Source: CAZLQR01 sp964366455
GTDB taxonomy: Bacteria; Patescibacteriota; Microgenomatia; UBA1406; GWC2-37-13
Direction of reading: 5' to 3'
NCBI GenBank assembly: GCA_964366455.1
Contig: CAYISZ010000004.1
Location: 1-54,606 of the forward strand
DNA: 54,606 nucleotides
Of the stretch, positions 15,947-24,381 are shown in pieces; position 1 is the stretch's first letter, and every line of letters begins with the position of its first letter. A program made the position numbers and the translations under genes. The notes under the pieces are model-generated. The model was not told the origin of the DNA. It was given only the letters and a program-made list of their open reading frames with translations, and ran no database searches.

Positions 15947-17599
15947 ATGCCAAAGATCAGAATCGTTTTTCTTTTCTTTCTGTTTGTATTTATTGCGATA
16001 ATTTTCAAGCTATTTTTTATTCAGGTCATTCCTTTGTCGAATAACTCCAAATCATACCTTAAGTACAGGCAGATCTACCCTGACAGAGGTCTAATCCTTG
16101 ATCGAAACGAGCAACCACTTGCGCTTAACAGGAAGTCATATCTAATTTTTGTAGAACCTAAAAAAATCAAGGATCAGAATACGCTTATAGAAAAAATTGC
16201 GAAAGAACTTCAGGTTGATGAAGCTAGTCTTGAGGCAAAAATGAATCCAGATCTAGACTGGTTAAAGTTGGCTGAGGGTGTAAATCAAAAAACTAAGAAA
16301 TCAATCGAAGCAATGAAATTGAATGGAGTTGGATTTGAGGAGCAGTCCCAGCGCTACTATCCTGAGGCGTCGTTGTCGGCACATCTCCTGGGCTTTGTAG
16401 GTAAAGGAAAAGAAGGAGAGCCAGTAGGGTATTTTGGAGTTGAGGGCTTTTACGAACAGGATCTGGCCGGTCTACTTGGATTTCTCAAGAGCGAACGAGA
16501 TCCAATTGGTCGACCAATTCTAATTGGCGATCAAGAGAAAATTGACTCTGAAAATGGAAGGGATTTAGTCTTAACTATTGACAGAAGTGTACAAGCAATT
16601 GCGAAGGCTAAGCTCAAAAGCGGTATGGAAAGTTATCAAGCTAAGGAGGGTTGCGTGATAATTGCGCAGCCATATACGTTAGAAATTTTGGCACTCACCT
16701 GTCTTCCCGATTACGATCCAAACTCCTACTTCGAGTCAAACGATCTTATATTTAACAACCAGTCCATATCTTCTTTATACGAACCAGGATCTACCTTTAA
16801 ACCGCTTATCACAGCAGCGGGTATTGAAGAGAAAGTTATAAAGCCAGACTCCAAGTTTGATGAGAAGGGTGCCGTAACAATCGGGGAATACACCATTCGT
16901 ACTTGGAACAATAAGTACGAGGGCAAAATTACTATGACTAGGATTTTAGAAAAGTCCTCAAATGTTGGTATGGTCTACATTGGCTCAAAGTTGGGAAAAA
17001 ACAACATTTTAAAATACCTCAAGAATCTCGGTTTTGGAGGTGTTACCGGTATTGATCTTCAAGGGGAAAGCACAGGATATTTACGTGATTTTTGGACTGA
17101 CATCGACTATGCGACCGTAACTTTTGGACAGGGAATTGTGGTAACACCAATTCAGATGATTCGAGCGTTTTCCTCAGTAATAAATGGAGGAAATTTGCTG
17201 CGTCCATATATCGTAAAAGCTATAAATACTGGAGCTTCAACTCAGACTGTAAAACCAAAATTAGACAAGAAAATCTATAGCGAAAAAACGTCTGAAATAA
17301 TGCGGAAGATGTTAGTTTCTACCGTCGAGCACGGAGAGTATAAGTGGGTAAAGCCAGAAGGCTATAAGATTGGAGGTAAGACAGGTACTGCTCAGATTGC
17401 AGTCGGCGGTCGGTACGATACATCTAAGACGATTGCGTCATTTATAGGCTTTGCACCTGCCGATAAACCCAAATTCATAGCCCTGGTTGTATTAAAAGAG
17501 CCAAAGAGCTCGATCTACGGCTCGGAGACCGCAGCCCCACTCTTTTTCGAGATAGCCAAAGAACTGTTATACTACTATAACATTAGCCCGACAAATTAG
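15947..17599 (+). CDS. ftsI: Class B penicillin-binding protein FtsI (PBP3)
   Basis: Septal transpeptidase, 550 residues. N-terminal membrane anchor (about 5-25), pedestal domain beginning YPDRGLILDRNEQPLA, then the transpeptidase domain with STFK (Ser282/Lys285), SSN (about 337-339) and KTGTA (about 478-482). It cross-links new septal peptidoglycan with FtsW. No C-terminal PASTA domain. Lies in the normal dcw position between ftsL and murE; the next gene starts 12 bp downstream. Confidence 0.96.
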   Translation: MPKIRIVFLFFLFVFIAIIFKLFFIQVIPLSNNSKSYLKYRQIYPDRGLILDRNEQPLALNRKSYLIFVEPKKIKDQNTLIEKIAKELQVDEASLEAKMNPDLDWLKLAEGVNQKTKKSIEAMKLNGVGFEEQSQRYYPEASLSAHLLGFVGKGKEGEPVGYFGVEGFYEQDLAGLLGFLKSERDPIGRPILIGDQEKIDSENGRDLVLTIDRSVQAIAKAKLKSGMESYQAKEGCVIIAQPYTLEILALTCLPDYDPNSYFESNDLIFNNQSISSLYEPGSTFKPLITAAGIEEKVIKPDSKFDEKGAVTIGEYTIRTWNNKYEGKITMTRILEKSSNVGMVYIGSKLGKNNILKYLKNLGFGGVTGIDLQGESTGYLRDFWTDIDYATVTFGQGIVVTPIQMIRAFSSVINGGNLLRPYIVKAINTGASTQTVKPKLDKKIYSEKTSEIMRKMLVSTVEHGEYKWVKPEGYKIGGKTGTAQIAVGGRYDTSKTIASFIGFAPADKPKFIALVVLKEPKSSIYGSETAAPLFFEIAKELLYYYNISPTN

Positions 17600-17611
17600 G
17601 CTAAATCGCTT

Positions 17612-18847
17612 ATGTTTGATAAATTCAAGAGAAGAATTCAGCCAGCAATTAATTTCTACCATCTTTTTTGGGCAGTACTTGCCACAATTTATTACGGATT
17701 CCCTAGCACTAAGCTAAAAGTTATCGGTGTCACAGGAACCGATGGAAAAACGACAACCGCACACTGCATCTATCACATTCTCAAATCTTCAGGTAAAAAA
17801 GTTTCTATGATCTCAACTGTTTATGCGAAGATTGGTGAAACTGAATATGAAACGGGACTACATGTGACAACTCCAGATGCGGTTATGGTCCAGCAGTTTT
17901 TAAATAAAGCTGCCAAGAATAAAGATGAGTACTTCGTAATGGAAACGACCTCCCATGCACTCGATCAGAATAGAAATTTTGGAGTTCATTATGAAATTGG
18001 TGTAATTACAAACGTCACACACGAGCATCTTGACTATCACAAAACATTCGACAGATATTTGGCGACAAAAGCAAAACTTTTGAGACAATCTAAGCTTGGA
18101 ATAATTAACTGTGACGACTCTTCGTATGAATTATTGAAAAACGTTCTACGCTCTACGCTACAAGTTTCGCGACTCAAAACTTACGGACTAAAAAATAAAT
18201 CGGACCATAGCATTGACTTAAATAAAACGCTCAAGTTAGAAATTCCGGAATACAATAACTACAATTATCTAGCGGCATATGCAGTATGCGCTGAACTTGG
18301 AATTGCAAAACAATCAATCCTAAAGGCGCTTAAATCCTACAAGCTCCCATTAGGTAGACGCGAAATGGTTTATGACGAAAAGTTCATGATTGTTGTCGAC
18401 TTTGCTCATACGCCAAACTCACTTAAACAAATTCTTTCTGATCTTAGAGTCAGAGCAGACAGTAGGAAGGGTAGGCTTATTCATGTGTTTGGTGCTGCTG
18501 GCTTAAGAGATGCACTAAAAAGACCAATGATGGGGTCGATGAGCGGTCAGTATTCAGATATCAGTATTGTGACCGAAGAAGATCATAGGAGCGAAAGTAT
18601 CGATGCGATTTCCAAGGAAATTATTTCTGGAATTAAGAATTCAGAATCTAGAATTAAGGAAGGAACGGTCATGATTATTGAAAATCGTCAGAAAGCAATT
18701 AATCAAGCAGTCGCGATGGCTAAAAAAGGAGACATTGTTATTTGTACTGGAAAGGCACATGAAAAAAGTTTAAATAGAAATGGTAAAGAAGAACCTTGGA
18801 ATGAGTTTGATGCCGTAAAAACAGCTCTAAATCTCAGAAACCCTTAA
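17612..18847 (+). CDS. murE: Mur ligase, MurE type, lacking the N-terminal domain
   Basis: ATP-dependent amino acid ligase that should add the third residue to UDP-MurNAc-L-Ala-D-Glu. The P-loop TGTDGKTTT is at about residues 41-49, followed by TTPDA, ETTSHALDQNR and NVTHEHLDYH, all MurE-like. At 411 residues it is about 80 shorter than E. coli MurE and begins almost directly with the ATPase domain, so the uridine-binding N-terminal domain is missing or highly reduced. Where DAP-type MurE has DNPR, this has EEDHRSE, so the added amino acid cannot be predicted. Two heptamer arrays lie inside the gene. Stop overlaps pgeF start (TAATG). Confidence 0.87.
   Translation: MFDKFKRRIQPAINFYHLFWAVLATIYYGFPSTKLKVIGVTGTDGKTTTAHCIYHILKSSGKKVSMISTVYAKIGETEYETGLHVTTPDAVMVQQFLNKAAKNKDEYFVMETTSHALDQNRNFGVHYEIGVITNVTHEHLDYHKTFDRYLATKAKLLRQSKLGIINCDDSSYELLKNVLRSTLQVSRLKTYGLKNKSDHSIDLNKTLKLEIPEYNNYNYLAAYAVCAELGIAKQSILKALKSYKLPLGRREMVYDEKFMIVVDFAHTPNSLKQILSDLRVRADSRKGRLIHVFGAAGLRDALKRPMMGSMSGQYSDISIVTEEDHRSESIDAISKEIISGIKNSESRIKEGTVMIIENRQKAINQAVAMAKKGDIVICTGKAHEKSLNRNGKEEPWNEFDAVKTALNLRNP
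18142..18169 (+). repeat. Intragenic heptamer array 1 in murE
   Basis: CGTTCTA, CGCTCTA, CGCTACA, AGTTTCG: 7-bp units encoding VLRSTLQVSRL. Closely related to the pgeF array at 19251 and the intergenic copy at 21678. Confidence 0.7.
18631..18658 (+). repeat. Intragenic heptamer array 2 in murE
   Basis: AATTAAG, AATTCAG, AATCTAG, AATTAAG: four 7-bp units encoding GIKNSESRIKEG in the C-terminal domain. Same unit type as the murB-murA spacer array. Confidence 0.75.
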
Positions 18848-19497
18848 TGCTAACCTTCAACGAAAACTCGAATACATTTACCTCTTCTTTATTTCCACAT
18901 ACACTTGTTCATGGATTTGGAACTCGTATGGCAAGAAATGGTAGAGATATAAAAGACATTCAAAAATACTTAGACACTTACAAAATTAATTATTCAAATA
19001 TTGCGGACCCCGAACAAGTTCATGACAGCCGTCTCAAACTCGTAACATTAAATTCAAACAAAGTTATTGAGAATATTGATAAAGTAGATGGGCTGATATC
19101 CAAAGACAGAGGCGTGGTTCTTACTGTTATTACTGCCGACTGTGCTCCGATTATTTATTCAGATGCTAATAAAAATATCGTAGGAATTTCGCACAACGGT
19201 AGAAAAGGAACAGATTTGAAGCTTGCTGTTAAAATGATTAAAAAGTTCCAAGCTCTAGGCTCTACGCTTCAAGACCTTCGCGTCGCTATCGGTCCCGCCA
19301 TCGGTGCATGCTGTTACCCAATCAATCTAGTAGAAGAAAATGTAGGGCAACTGTTGGAATCCGGATTAAAAAAAGACCAGATTGATTTCTTTCCATTCTG
19401 TACAAAATGTGACTCAAAGCGATTCTTTTCCTACAGAAACATGCGAAACATCCCCAACTTCCCCGAACAGTTTAGCTTTGTAGTCTATAACTTGTAA
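18847..19497 (+). CDS. pgeF: Peptidoglycan editing factor PgeF / YfiH-type multicopper oxidase-fold protein
   Basis: Laccase-domain protein of 216 residues (YlmD/YfiH/DUF152). Metal-ligand residues are preserved in EQVHDSRL, TADCAPIIYSD and GISHNGRKG; the last is a variant of the usual AHAGWRG. Homologs act as purine nucleoside phosphorylase/adenosine deaminase, and E. coli PgeF prevents L-Ser from entering the peptidoglycan stem peptide in place of L-Ala. Placement between murE and murC supports the editing role here. A heptamer array lies at the ALGSTLQDLRV segment. Start overlaps the murE stop by one base. Confidence 0.87.
   Translation: MLTFNENSNTFTSSLFPHTLVHGFGTRMARNGRDIKDIQKYLDTYKINYSNIADPEQVHDSRLKLVTLNSNKVIENIDKVDGLISKDRGVVLTVITADCAPIIYSDANKNIVGISHNGRKGTDLKLAVKMIKKFQALGSTLQDLRVAIGPAIGACCYPINLVEENVGQLLESGLKKDQIDFFPFCTKCDSKRFFSYRNMRNIPNFPEQFSFVVYNL
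19251..19271 (+). repeat. Intragenic heptamer array in pgeF
   Basis: AGCTCTA, GGCTCTA, CGCTTCA in phase, continuing loosely as AGACCTT. Encodes ALGSTLQDLRV, strikingly similar to VLRSTLQVSRL encoded by the murE array. Confidence 0.65.
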
Positions 19498-19529
19498 ACA
19501 ATAACATGCTATGCTAGCATTTCGATGTT

Positions 19530-20189
19530 ATGGTAGAGCAAGGAGACGGCCAAATAGCGAATGAACCCGACGTAAGCCAGGAATTGCTTGAAGCATATAG
19601 GGCTAATCCATCCAATCCTGAAGTAATCACTAATATTTGGAGATCATTTCTCCCCGAAGTTGATATACCAGACTGCAAATGGTCAGAGGACAAAATAACT
19701 GAATCAATAGAAGGTGTTGAAGGTGAGTCTCAACGAGGAATGATGATTTACCTTCCCGATCTTTACAAGGGACAAGACGGTCTGACGAGACTAGGTGAAA
19801 GATTTCCATCAATAAATAATTCACGTACAGCGTTAGGAAAGGGAAGCGGAATTTTCAGTTTTGATTTTCCTACAGGTTGGTACAAAGTCGAAGCAAACAC
19901 TACATCTCCAAATTTATATGCGACCGCAGAACAGTTATCTGCTCATTTTAGCCGATTGGGCAGATTTGGTCAGTCATTGGAGGCCTACATCCTAGGATCT
20001 CAGTTTAGTAAGATGATAAATAATAGATATTTTGATGAGGATTACAGTTCGTTATTGATAGGAAGTCGTATTGATAAACGATGTGTGAGCGCACTATTCC
20101 ACGAACATGGGGCCCTTAGTGTTATGGCGGCTTTACCCACAGGAAGAGCGTTCTCAACCGAAGGAGGAAGATCTATGCAGCTCCGTTAA
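19530..20189 (+). CDS. Unknown protein inserted between pgeF and murC
   Basis: Soluble, slightly acidic protein of 219 residues; no membrane segment, signal peptide or motif I recognise. Central segment GSGIFSFDFPTGWYKVEANT and a Ser/Gly-rich C-terminus are the most distinctive parts. A second ATG at 19524 is out of frame. A weak TATGCT box at 19509-19514 next to the palindrome ATGCTAGCAT may be its promoter. It interrupts an otherwise continuous run of peptidoglycan genes, and murC has its own promoter after it, suggesting a separate insertion. Function unknown. Confidence 0.7.
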   Translation: MVEQGDGQIANEPDVSQELLEAYRANPSNPEVITNIWRSFLPEVDIPDCKWSEDKITESIEGVEGESQRGMMIYLPDLYKGQDGLTRLGERFPSINNSRTALGKGSGIFSFDFPTGWYKVEANTTSPNLYATAEQLSAHFSRLGRFGQSLEAYILGSQFSKMINNRYFDEDYSSLLIGSRIDKRCVSALFHEHGALSVMAALPTGRAFSTEGGRSMQLR

Positions 20190-20210
20190 AAGAACTACTC
20201 AGCTTTGATG

Positions 20211-20216
20211 TACAAT
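20211..20216 (+). promoter_or_regulatory. -10 box of murC
   Basis: TACAAT ending 7 bp before the ATG at 20224; the transcript should begin within 1-2 nt of the start codon. No clear -35 seen. It would restart transcription of the dcw cluster after the inserted unknown gene. Confidence 0.55.
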
Positions 20217-20223
20217 TATCTAC

Positions 20224-21633
20224 ATGGTCAATCTAGAAAACATAAACAAAGTCTTCATTCTTGGTATTAAAGGGGTGGCGATGGCGCAGATTGCCTCAAT
20301 TCTTAAGAAGATGGGGAAGGATGTTGCCGGATATGATGTTGAAGAAGAATTCATTACTGACGAAGAGCTTCATAAACAAAATATCACCATCTATACTTCT
20401 GAAGAGCAAGTTCCTACAGACTCCAAATTCGACTTAGCTATTTATAGCGCAGCACATGGTGGCGACTCAAACGCAATCATTAAAAGACTCAAGAGCGATG
20501 GAGTGACTACGGTTTCTCAGGCAGAATTTTTAAATCAACTTTCTCAGCTATTTAAAAAAACGATTGCAGTCTGTGGAGCTCACGGAAAAACCACAGCTTC
20601 TGCATTGCTTAGTTATGCGTTGATAAAATTAGGAGTAAAGCCTACCTACATTGTTGGGACATCTTCTTTTGATGAGTTTCCAGCAGGGGACTTTCAGTCC
20701 AAAGAATATTTAGTATTGGAGGCAGACGAGTACGGAGTTAATCCACCAGCGGACAAGACTCCTAAGTTTCTCTTTCTAAACCCTTCCTTAACCCTATGTA
20801 CGAATATAGACTTTGACCATCCAGATGTCTTCGTGACCGTAGAAGAAGTTGCAGGTGCGTATGAAAAGTTTTTTAAACAAAGCGAATATCTGGTGGTGTG
20901 CGCGGATAATGAACTTGCACTGGCTACAGCAAAACGATCTGGACTCCAGTTTGATTCGTACGGTTTTACCGAGGAAGCAAAGGTTCGAATCATCAATCAC
21001 GAGGTATCCAGTCATGGTTCGTCATTTGACCTTATGAGCGGTGATAAGCTAATCGCAGGAATTAAAACTTCAATGTACGGTGATCATAATATTCTGAATG
21101 CGACAGGAGTTTATTTGGTTTTGCGAAGTTTGGGTTTTAAGGAAGAAAATATAAAAACTGCAATCAAAGATTTTAAAGGTGCCAAACGTCGATTTGAGGT
21201 GGTGTTCCATAAAAATAGTATGACGCTAGTCGATGATTATGCTCATCACCCCGAGGAGATTAAAGCGATCATAAAGGCTGCTTTTGAGAGGTATGGACTG
21301 AAACCGGTTGTTATTTTTCAGCCTCATACCTACTCACGAACACAAGCGCTACTAGAAGAGTTTGGCAGCGCCTTTTCGGAGGCTGAACATGCCTTTATTA
21401 TGCCAATTTTTGCTTCTGCAAGGGAAAATAAGGACTCTTTCACCGTTACGCACGCTGACTTGGTAAATAAGGCTAAAGCACGCGGATTTGAGGCTATTGA
21501 AGCTGTCACTGGACCGCAAGCGCTCATGGCCAAATTAGAGTTAATCAAAACGCCTTACCTAATTCTGACTTTAGGCGCGGGGGATGTTTATAAGCTCCAT
21601 TCTGATATAATTAGAGCTGTTAATAGAACGTAG
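20224..21633 (+). CDS. murC: UDP-N-acetylmuramate--L-alanine ligase
   Basis: Cytoplasmic ATP-dependent ligase adding L-Ala to UDP-MurNAc; 469 residues, normal length. N-terminal Rossmann-like domain begins VFILGIKGVAMAQIA (variant of GIGGxGMSxxA), P-loop CGAHGKTTAS (about 118-126), EADEY, TNIDFDHPD and the C-terminal DDYAHHPEEI. Mpl and MurC share these motifs, but in this setting MurC is the natural reading. Its stop codon lies within a heptamer array. Confidence 0.93.
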   Translation: MVNLENINKVFILGIKGVAMAQIASILKKMGKDVAGYDVEEEFITDEELHKQNITIYTSEEQVPTDSKFDLAIYSAAHGGDSNAIIKRLKSDGVTTVSQAEFLNQLSQLFKKTIAVCGAHGKTTASALLSYALIKLGVKPTYIVGTSSFDEFPAGDFQSKEYLVLEADEYGVNPPADKTPKFLFLNPSLTLCTNIDFDHPDVFVTVEEVAGAYEKFFKQSEYLVVCADNELALATAKRSGLQFDSYGFTEEAKVRIINHEVSSHGSSFDLMSGDKLIAGIKTSMYGDHNILNATGVYLVLRSLGFKEENIKTAIKDFKGAKRRFEVVFHKNSMTLVDDYAHHPEEIKAIIKAAFERYGLKPVVIFQPHTYSRTQALLEEFGSAFSEAEHAFIMPIFASARENKDSFTVTHADLVNKAKARGFEAIEAVTGPQALMAKLELIKTPYLILTLGAGDVYKLHSDIIRAVNRT

Positions 21634-21651
21634 AACGTAGAACGTAGAACT
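21624..21651 (+). repeat. Heptamer tandem array over the murC stop codon
   Basis: TAGAACG, TAGAACG, TAGAACG, TAGAACT: four nearly perfect 7-bp units; the second supplies the TAG stop of murC at 21631-21633. Confidence 0.8.
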
Positions 21652-21677
21652 TAAAACCGCTTCCCCAATAAGTTCCA

Positions 21678-21705
21678 TGCTTCAAGCTCTACGCTACAAG
21701 GGTCA
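21678..21705 (+). repeat. Second heptamer array in the murC-murB spacer
   Basis: TGCTTCA, AGCTCTA, CGCTACA, AGGGTCA: degenerate 7-bp units closely matching the arrays inside murE and pgeF. Together with the array at 21624 it fills most of the 84-bp spacer, which otherwise shows nothing clear. Confidence 0.65.
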
Positions 21706-21717
21706 AGTAAAAGCATT

Positions 21718-22593
21718 ATGAATATTCAAACCAACGTCGATCTTAAACAGTTCACCACAGTAAAATCGACCGCAATTGCTTCCCACTTCACCACTGTCAA
21801 AACTCGTGAGCATCTAATTGAAGCCGTTCAGCACGCCCACAAGCAGAACTTGGAGCTGATGGTGATAGGCGGAGGTTCAAATACGGTTTTTGCCTCCGAA
21901 GCTGTAATTAAGTTTGTAATTCGCAATCAGTACTTCAATTTTGAGGTGGTAGCGGAAACCGATACGACAGCAGACGTTAAGGTTTCTTCTGGCTTGCCAA
22001 TTTCGATGTTAATTAATAAAACGATTGAAAAGGGACTCGAGGGGTTTGAGTACCACCAAGGACTCCCCGGCAGCGTTGGAGGCGCTCTGCATATGAACTC
22101 TAAATGGACCAAGCCACTTATGTACTTTGGCGACAGACTGATTTCCGCCACACTTTTAGATAAAGAAGGAAATGAAAAAACTGTAGAGCGCGATTACTTT
22201 AAGTTCGCATATGATTTTAGCGAACTCCAGAACACAAAAGAAATATTGGTTGAAGCAGTTTTTAGACTAACCAAAGCAAACCCAGAAGTTTTAAAGCAGC
22301 GCGCAGCAGAAGCATTAGCATATCGCAAAGAAACGCAACCTTTCGGAGTTGCCTCAAGCGGATGTATGTTTCAGAATATCGACGGAAAATCCGCCGGCGA
22401 GCTTATCGATAAGGCTGGATTGAAAGGAGCTAGAGTGGGGAACTATGTAGTTTCGGAAAAACATGCTAACTTTATTATTAACGAAGGAGACGGTAAGGTT
22501 GAGGATCTGAAGAAGTTATTGGATATGGTTAAGACAAAAGTAAAAGAAGTTCATGGTGTAGAGCTAAAAGAAGAAGTTCGCATAATTGTGTAG
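21718..22593 (+). CDS. murB: UDP-N-acetylenolpyruvoylglucosamine reductase
   Basis: FAD- and NADPH-dependent enzyme reducing the MurA product to UDP-MurNAc. 291 residues: FAD-binding VIGGGSNTVF (about 49-58), YHQGLPGSVGGAL, catalytic Ser in SSGCMFQN (about 215), AGELIDKAGLKG, and Glu near the C-terminus in KEEVRIIV. Compact, consistent with the type II (Gram-positive-like) short form. Preceded by two repeat arrays rather than a clear promoter. Confidence 0.95.
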   Translation: MNIQTNVDLKQFTTVKSTAIASHFTTVKTREHLIEAVQHAHKQNLELMVIGGGSNTVFASEAVIKFVIRNQYFNFEVVAETDTTADVKVSSGLPISMLINKTIEKGLEGFEYHQGLPGSVGGALHMNSKWTKPLMYFGDRLISATLLDKEGNEKTVERDYFKFAYDFSELQNTKEILVEAVFRLTKANPEVLKQRAAEALAYRKETQPFGVASSGCMFQNIDGKSAGELIDKAGLKGARVGNYVVSEKHANFIINEGDGKVEDLKKLLDMVKTKVKEVHGVELKEEVRIIV

Positions 22594-22605
22594 TAATAAT
22601 AATTG

Positions 22606-22633
22606 ATTAAGAATTAAGAATTAAGAATTAAGA
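22606..22633 (+). repeat. Heptamer tandem array in the murB-murA spacer
   Basis: Four perfect copies of ATTAAGA in the 55-bp spacer. The same unit type, degenerate, lies inside murE (18631-18658) and at the mraZ-rsmH junction. Confidence 0.85.
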
Positions 22634-22648
22634 AATAGGAATTTAACC

Positions 22649-23959
22649 ATGGAAGACGCATATATTGTAAACGGAGGCAATGTATTAAAAGGAGAGGTGA
22701 CGCTTTCTGGTGCTAAAAATCTTGCTCTAAAAACCATTATTGCGTCGCTTCTTTTCGACTCAAAGGTTGTCCTCACTAACGTTCCTAAAATTAATGATGT
22801 GCATGAGCTTCTACACTTGATAGAAAAGCTTGGGGCAGCTGTTGAGCAGAATGGAAACACCGTTACGATCGATCCAAGCACCTTAAATAGCAGCAAGCCA
22901 GATTTGTTGCATGCATCTAAGCTAAGAGCGTCTTTTTTGTTGTTTGCTCCGCTACTTCACAAATTTAAGGAATGTCGAATTCCAAACCCTGGGGGGTGCC
23001 GAATAGGAATGCGCCCAATCGACAGAATCATTTCGGGAATGGAGGCCTTAGGCGTGACAACAGAATATCATTCCGAAGATGGATATTACGATGCAAAACT
23101 TGCACAGTCTCCAAAAGGATCATATAAATTTTCTAAGCCAACTCACACAGGTACTGAACTGCTGATTATGTTAGGGGCGTTGGGTGATAATGAGATTAAA
23201 ATTGAGAACTCTGCGCTAGAACCTGAAATCGATGAGCTGATTAAGTTTCTAAATGAAGCGGGAGCAAAAATAGTTAAGGTTGGTACGACCATAACTATTC
23301 AAGGAGTCACATCACTTAAACAAACAAAACCATTCAAAATTTTTAGCGATAGAAACGAAGCTGTAACCTTTGCCGTTCTTGCAGTTGCAACAAAAGGTTG
23401 GGTTAGGATCAATGAGATTAAGGACGAATATCTTTCTACTTTTAACGAAGCGATGCTAAAAGCTGGAGTTTCTGTAGAAGTAGAAGGTAATTCTATTAAA
23501 TATAGCTATCTAAATTCAATTAAACCTGTATCTATTGTGACCGAGCCTCATCCAGGATTTATGACAGATTGGCAGCCAAACTGGGCGGTTTTAATGACGC
23601 AGTCAGATGGAGTTTCTACAGTTCACGAGACCGTATTTGAAAACAGATTTTCCTATGTCGACGAGTTACTTAAACTTGGCGCGCAGATTGAGTACGTCGA
23701 TAATAGCGGCGACACAATCTACCACTTCAATTCAGATGACTCTAAAGAAATGAAGCAGAAAATTCAGATTACAGGTGGAGCTCCGATGCACTCAGGCGCA
23801 ATCAAGATTGCTGATTTGCGTGCTGGAGCTACATTACTAATTGCCGCCTTGATCGCACCAGGTGAAACTGTAGTCGCAAACGCAAATATTCTTGAAAGAG
23901 GATACGAAAATATAGTTGATAAAATTTCTGGTTTAGGTGGAAAGTTGAAAAGAGTATAA
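22649..23959 (+). CDS. murA: UDP-N-acetylglucosamine 1-carboxyvinyltransferase
   Basis: First committed step of peptidoglycan synthesis: transfers enolpyruvate from PEP to UDP-GlcNAc. 436 residues, EPSP-synthase fold. SGAKNLALK at the N-terminus (usual SGAKNAAL), active-site Cys about residue 117 in NPGGCRIGMRPID, and a C-terminal IADLRAGATLLIAAL. Having Cys rather than Asp predicts fosfomycin sensitivity. Start ATG 22649 (MEDAYIVNGG) is the standard start of the family; dgkA follows after 7 bp. Confidence 0.96.
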   Translation: MEDAYIVNGGNVLKGEVTLSGAKNLALKTIIASLLFDSKVVLTNVPKINDVHELLHLIEKLGAAVEQNGNTVTIDPSTLNSSKPDLLHASKLRASFLLFAPLLHKFKECRIPNPGGCRIGMRPIDRIISGMEALGVTTEYHSEDGYYDAKLAQSPKGSYKFSKPTHTGTELLIMLGALGDNEIKIENSALEPEIDELIKFLNEAGAKIVKVGTTITIQGVTSLKQTKPFKIFSDRNEAVTFAVLAVATKGWVRINEIKDEYLSTFNEAMLKAGVSVEVEGNSIKYSYLNSIKPVSIVTEPHPGFMTDWQPNWAVLMTQSDGVSTVHETVFENRFSYVDELLKLGAQIEYVDNSGDTIYHFNSDDSKEMKQKIQITGGAPMHSGAIKIADLRAGATLLIAALIAPGETVVANANILERGYENIVDKISGLGGKLKRV

Positions 23960-23966
23960 TCACGAT

Positions 23967-24332
23967 ATGCTTAAGAAACATACAATTTCTATAAAACATG
24001 CTTTTGAAGGAATGGTTTGGGCCTTTAGAACTCAACCAAACTATCGTATTCATTTTTTACTTTCGGTTCTTTCTGTAATTGCTTCTTGGTTTCTACAAGT
24101 TTCATACTACGAATTTCTTTTGATTCTTAGTTTGATTGTGATTGGAATTATGGTTGAAGCAATTAATACTGCGATAGAATTAACGACCGACGCAATCGAC
24201 AAGGAATGGAGAGAGGATATTAAGTTCGCTAAGGACGTTTCTGCCGCTGCGATGCTGATATTTTCTCTTGGTGCTTTAATTATTGCTGGTATAATTTTTG
24301 TTCCAAAGATTTTTGTATTCTTAAGTCTTTAA
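23967..24332 (+). CDS. dgkA: Undecaprenol/diacylglycerol kinase
   Basis: Integral membrane lipid kinase of 121 residues with three hydrophobic helices. It keeps the family signature EAINTAIELTTDAI (about 58-71) with conserved Glu and Asn residues. Gram-positive homologs phosphorylate undecaprenol, so sitting between murA and mraY suggests a role in recycling the lipid carrier used by MraY. Substrate is inferred from context. Confidence 0.9.
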   Translation: MLKKHTISIKHAFEGMVWAFRTQPNYRIHFLLSVLSVIASWFLQVSYYEFLLILSLIVIGIMVEAINTAIELTTDAIDKEWREDIKFAKDVSAAAMLIFSLGALIIAGIIFVPKIFVFLSL

Positions 24333-24337
24333 TTAAA

Positions 24338-24372
24338 AACTTTAGACTTTGAATTTTTAACTTTTAACTTTA
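24338..24372 (+). repeat. Heptamer array in the dgkA-mraY spacer
   Basis: AACTTTA, GACTTTG, AATTTTT, AACTTTT, AACTTTA: five degenerate 7-bp units filling the 49-bp spacer. Confidence 0.65.
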
Positions 24373-24381
24373 AACTATCTC

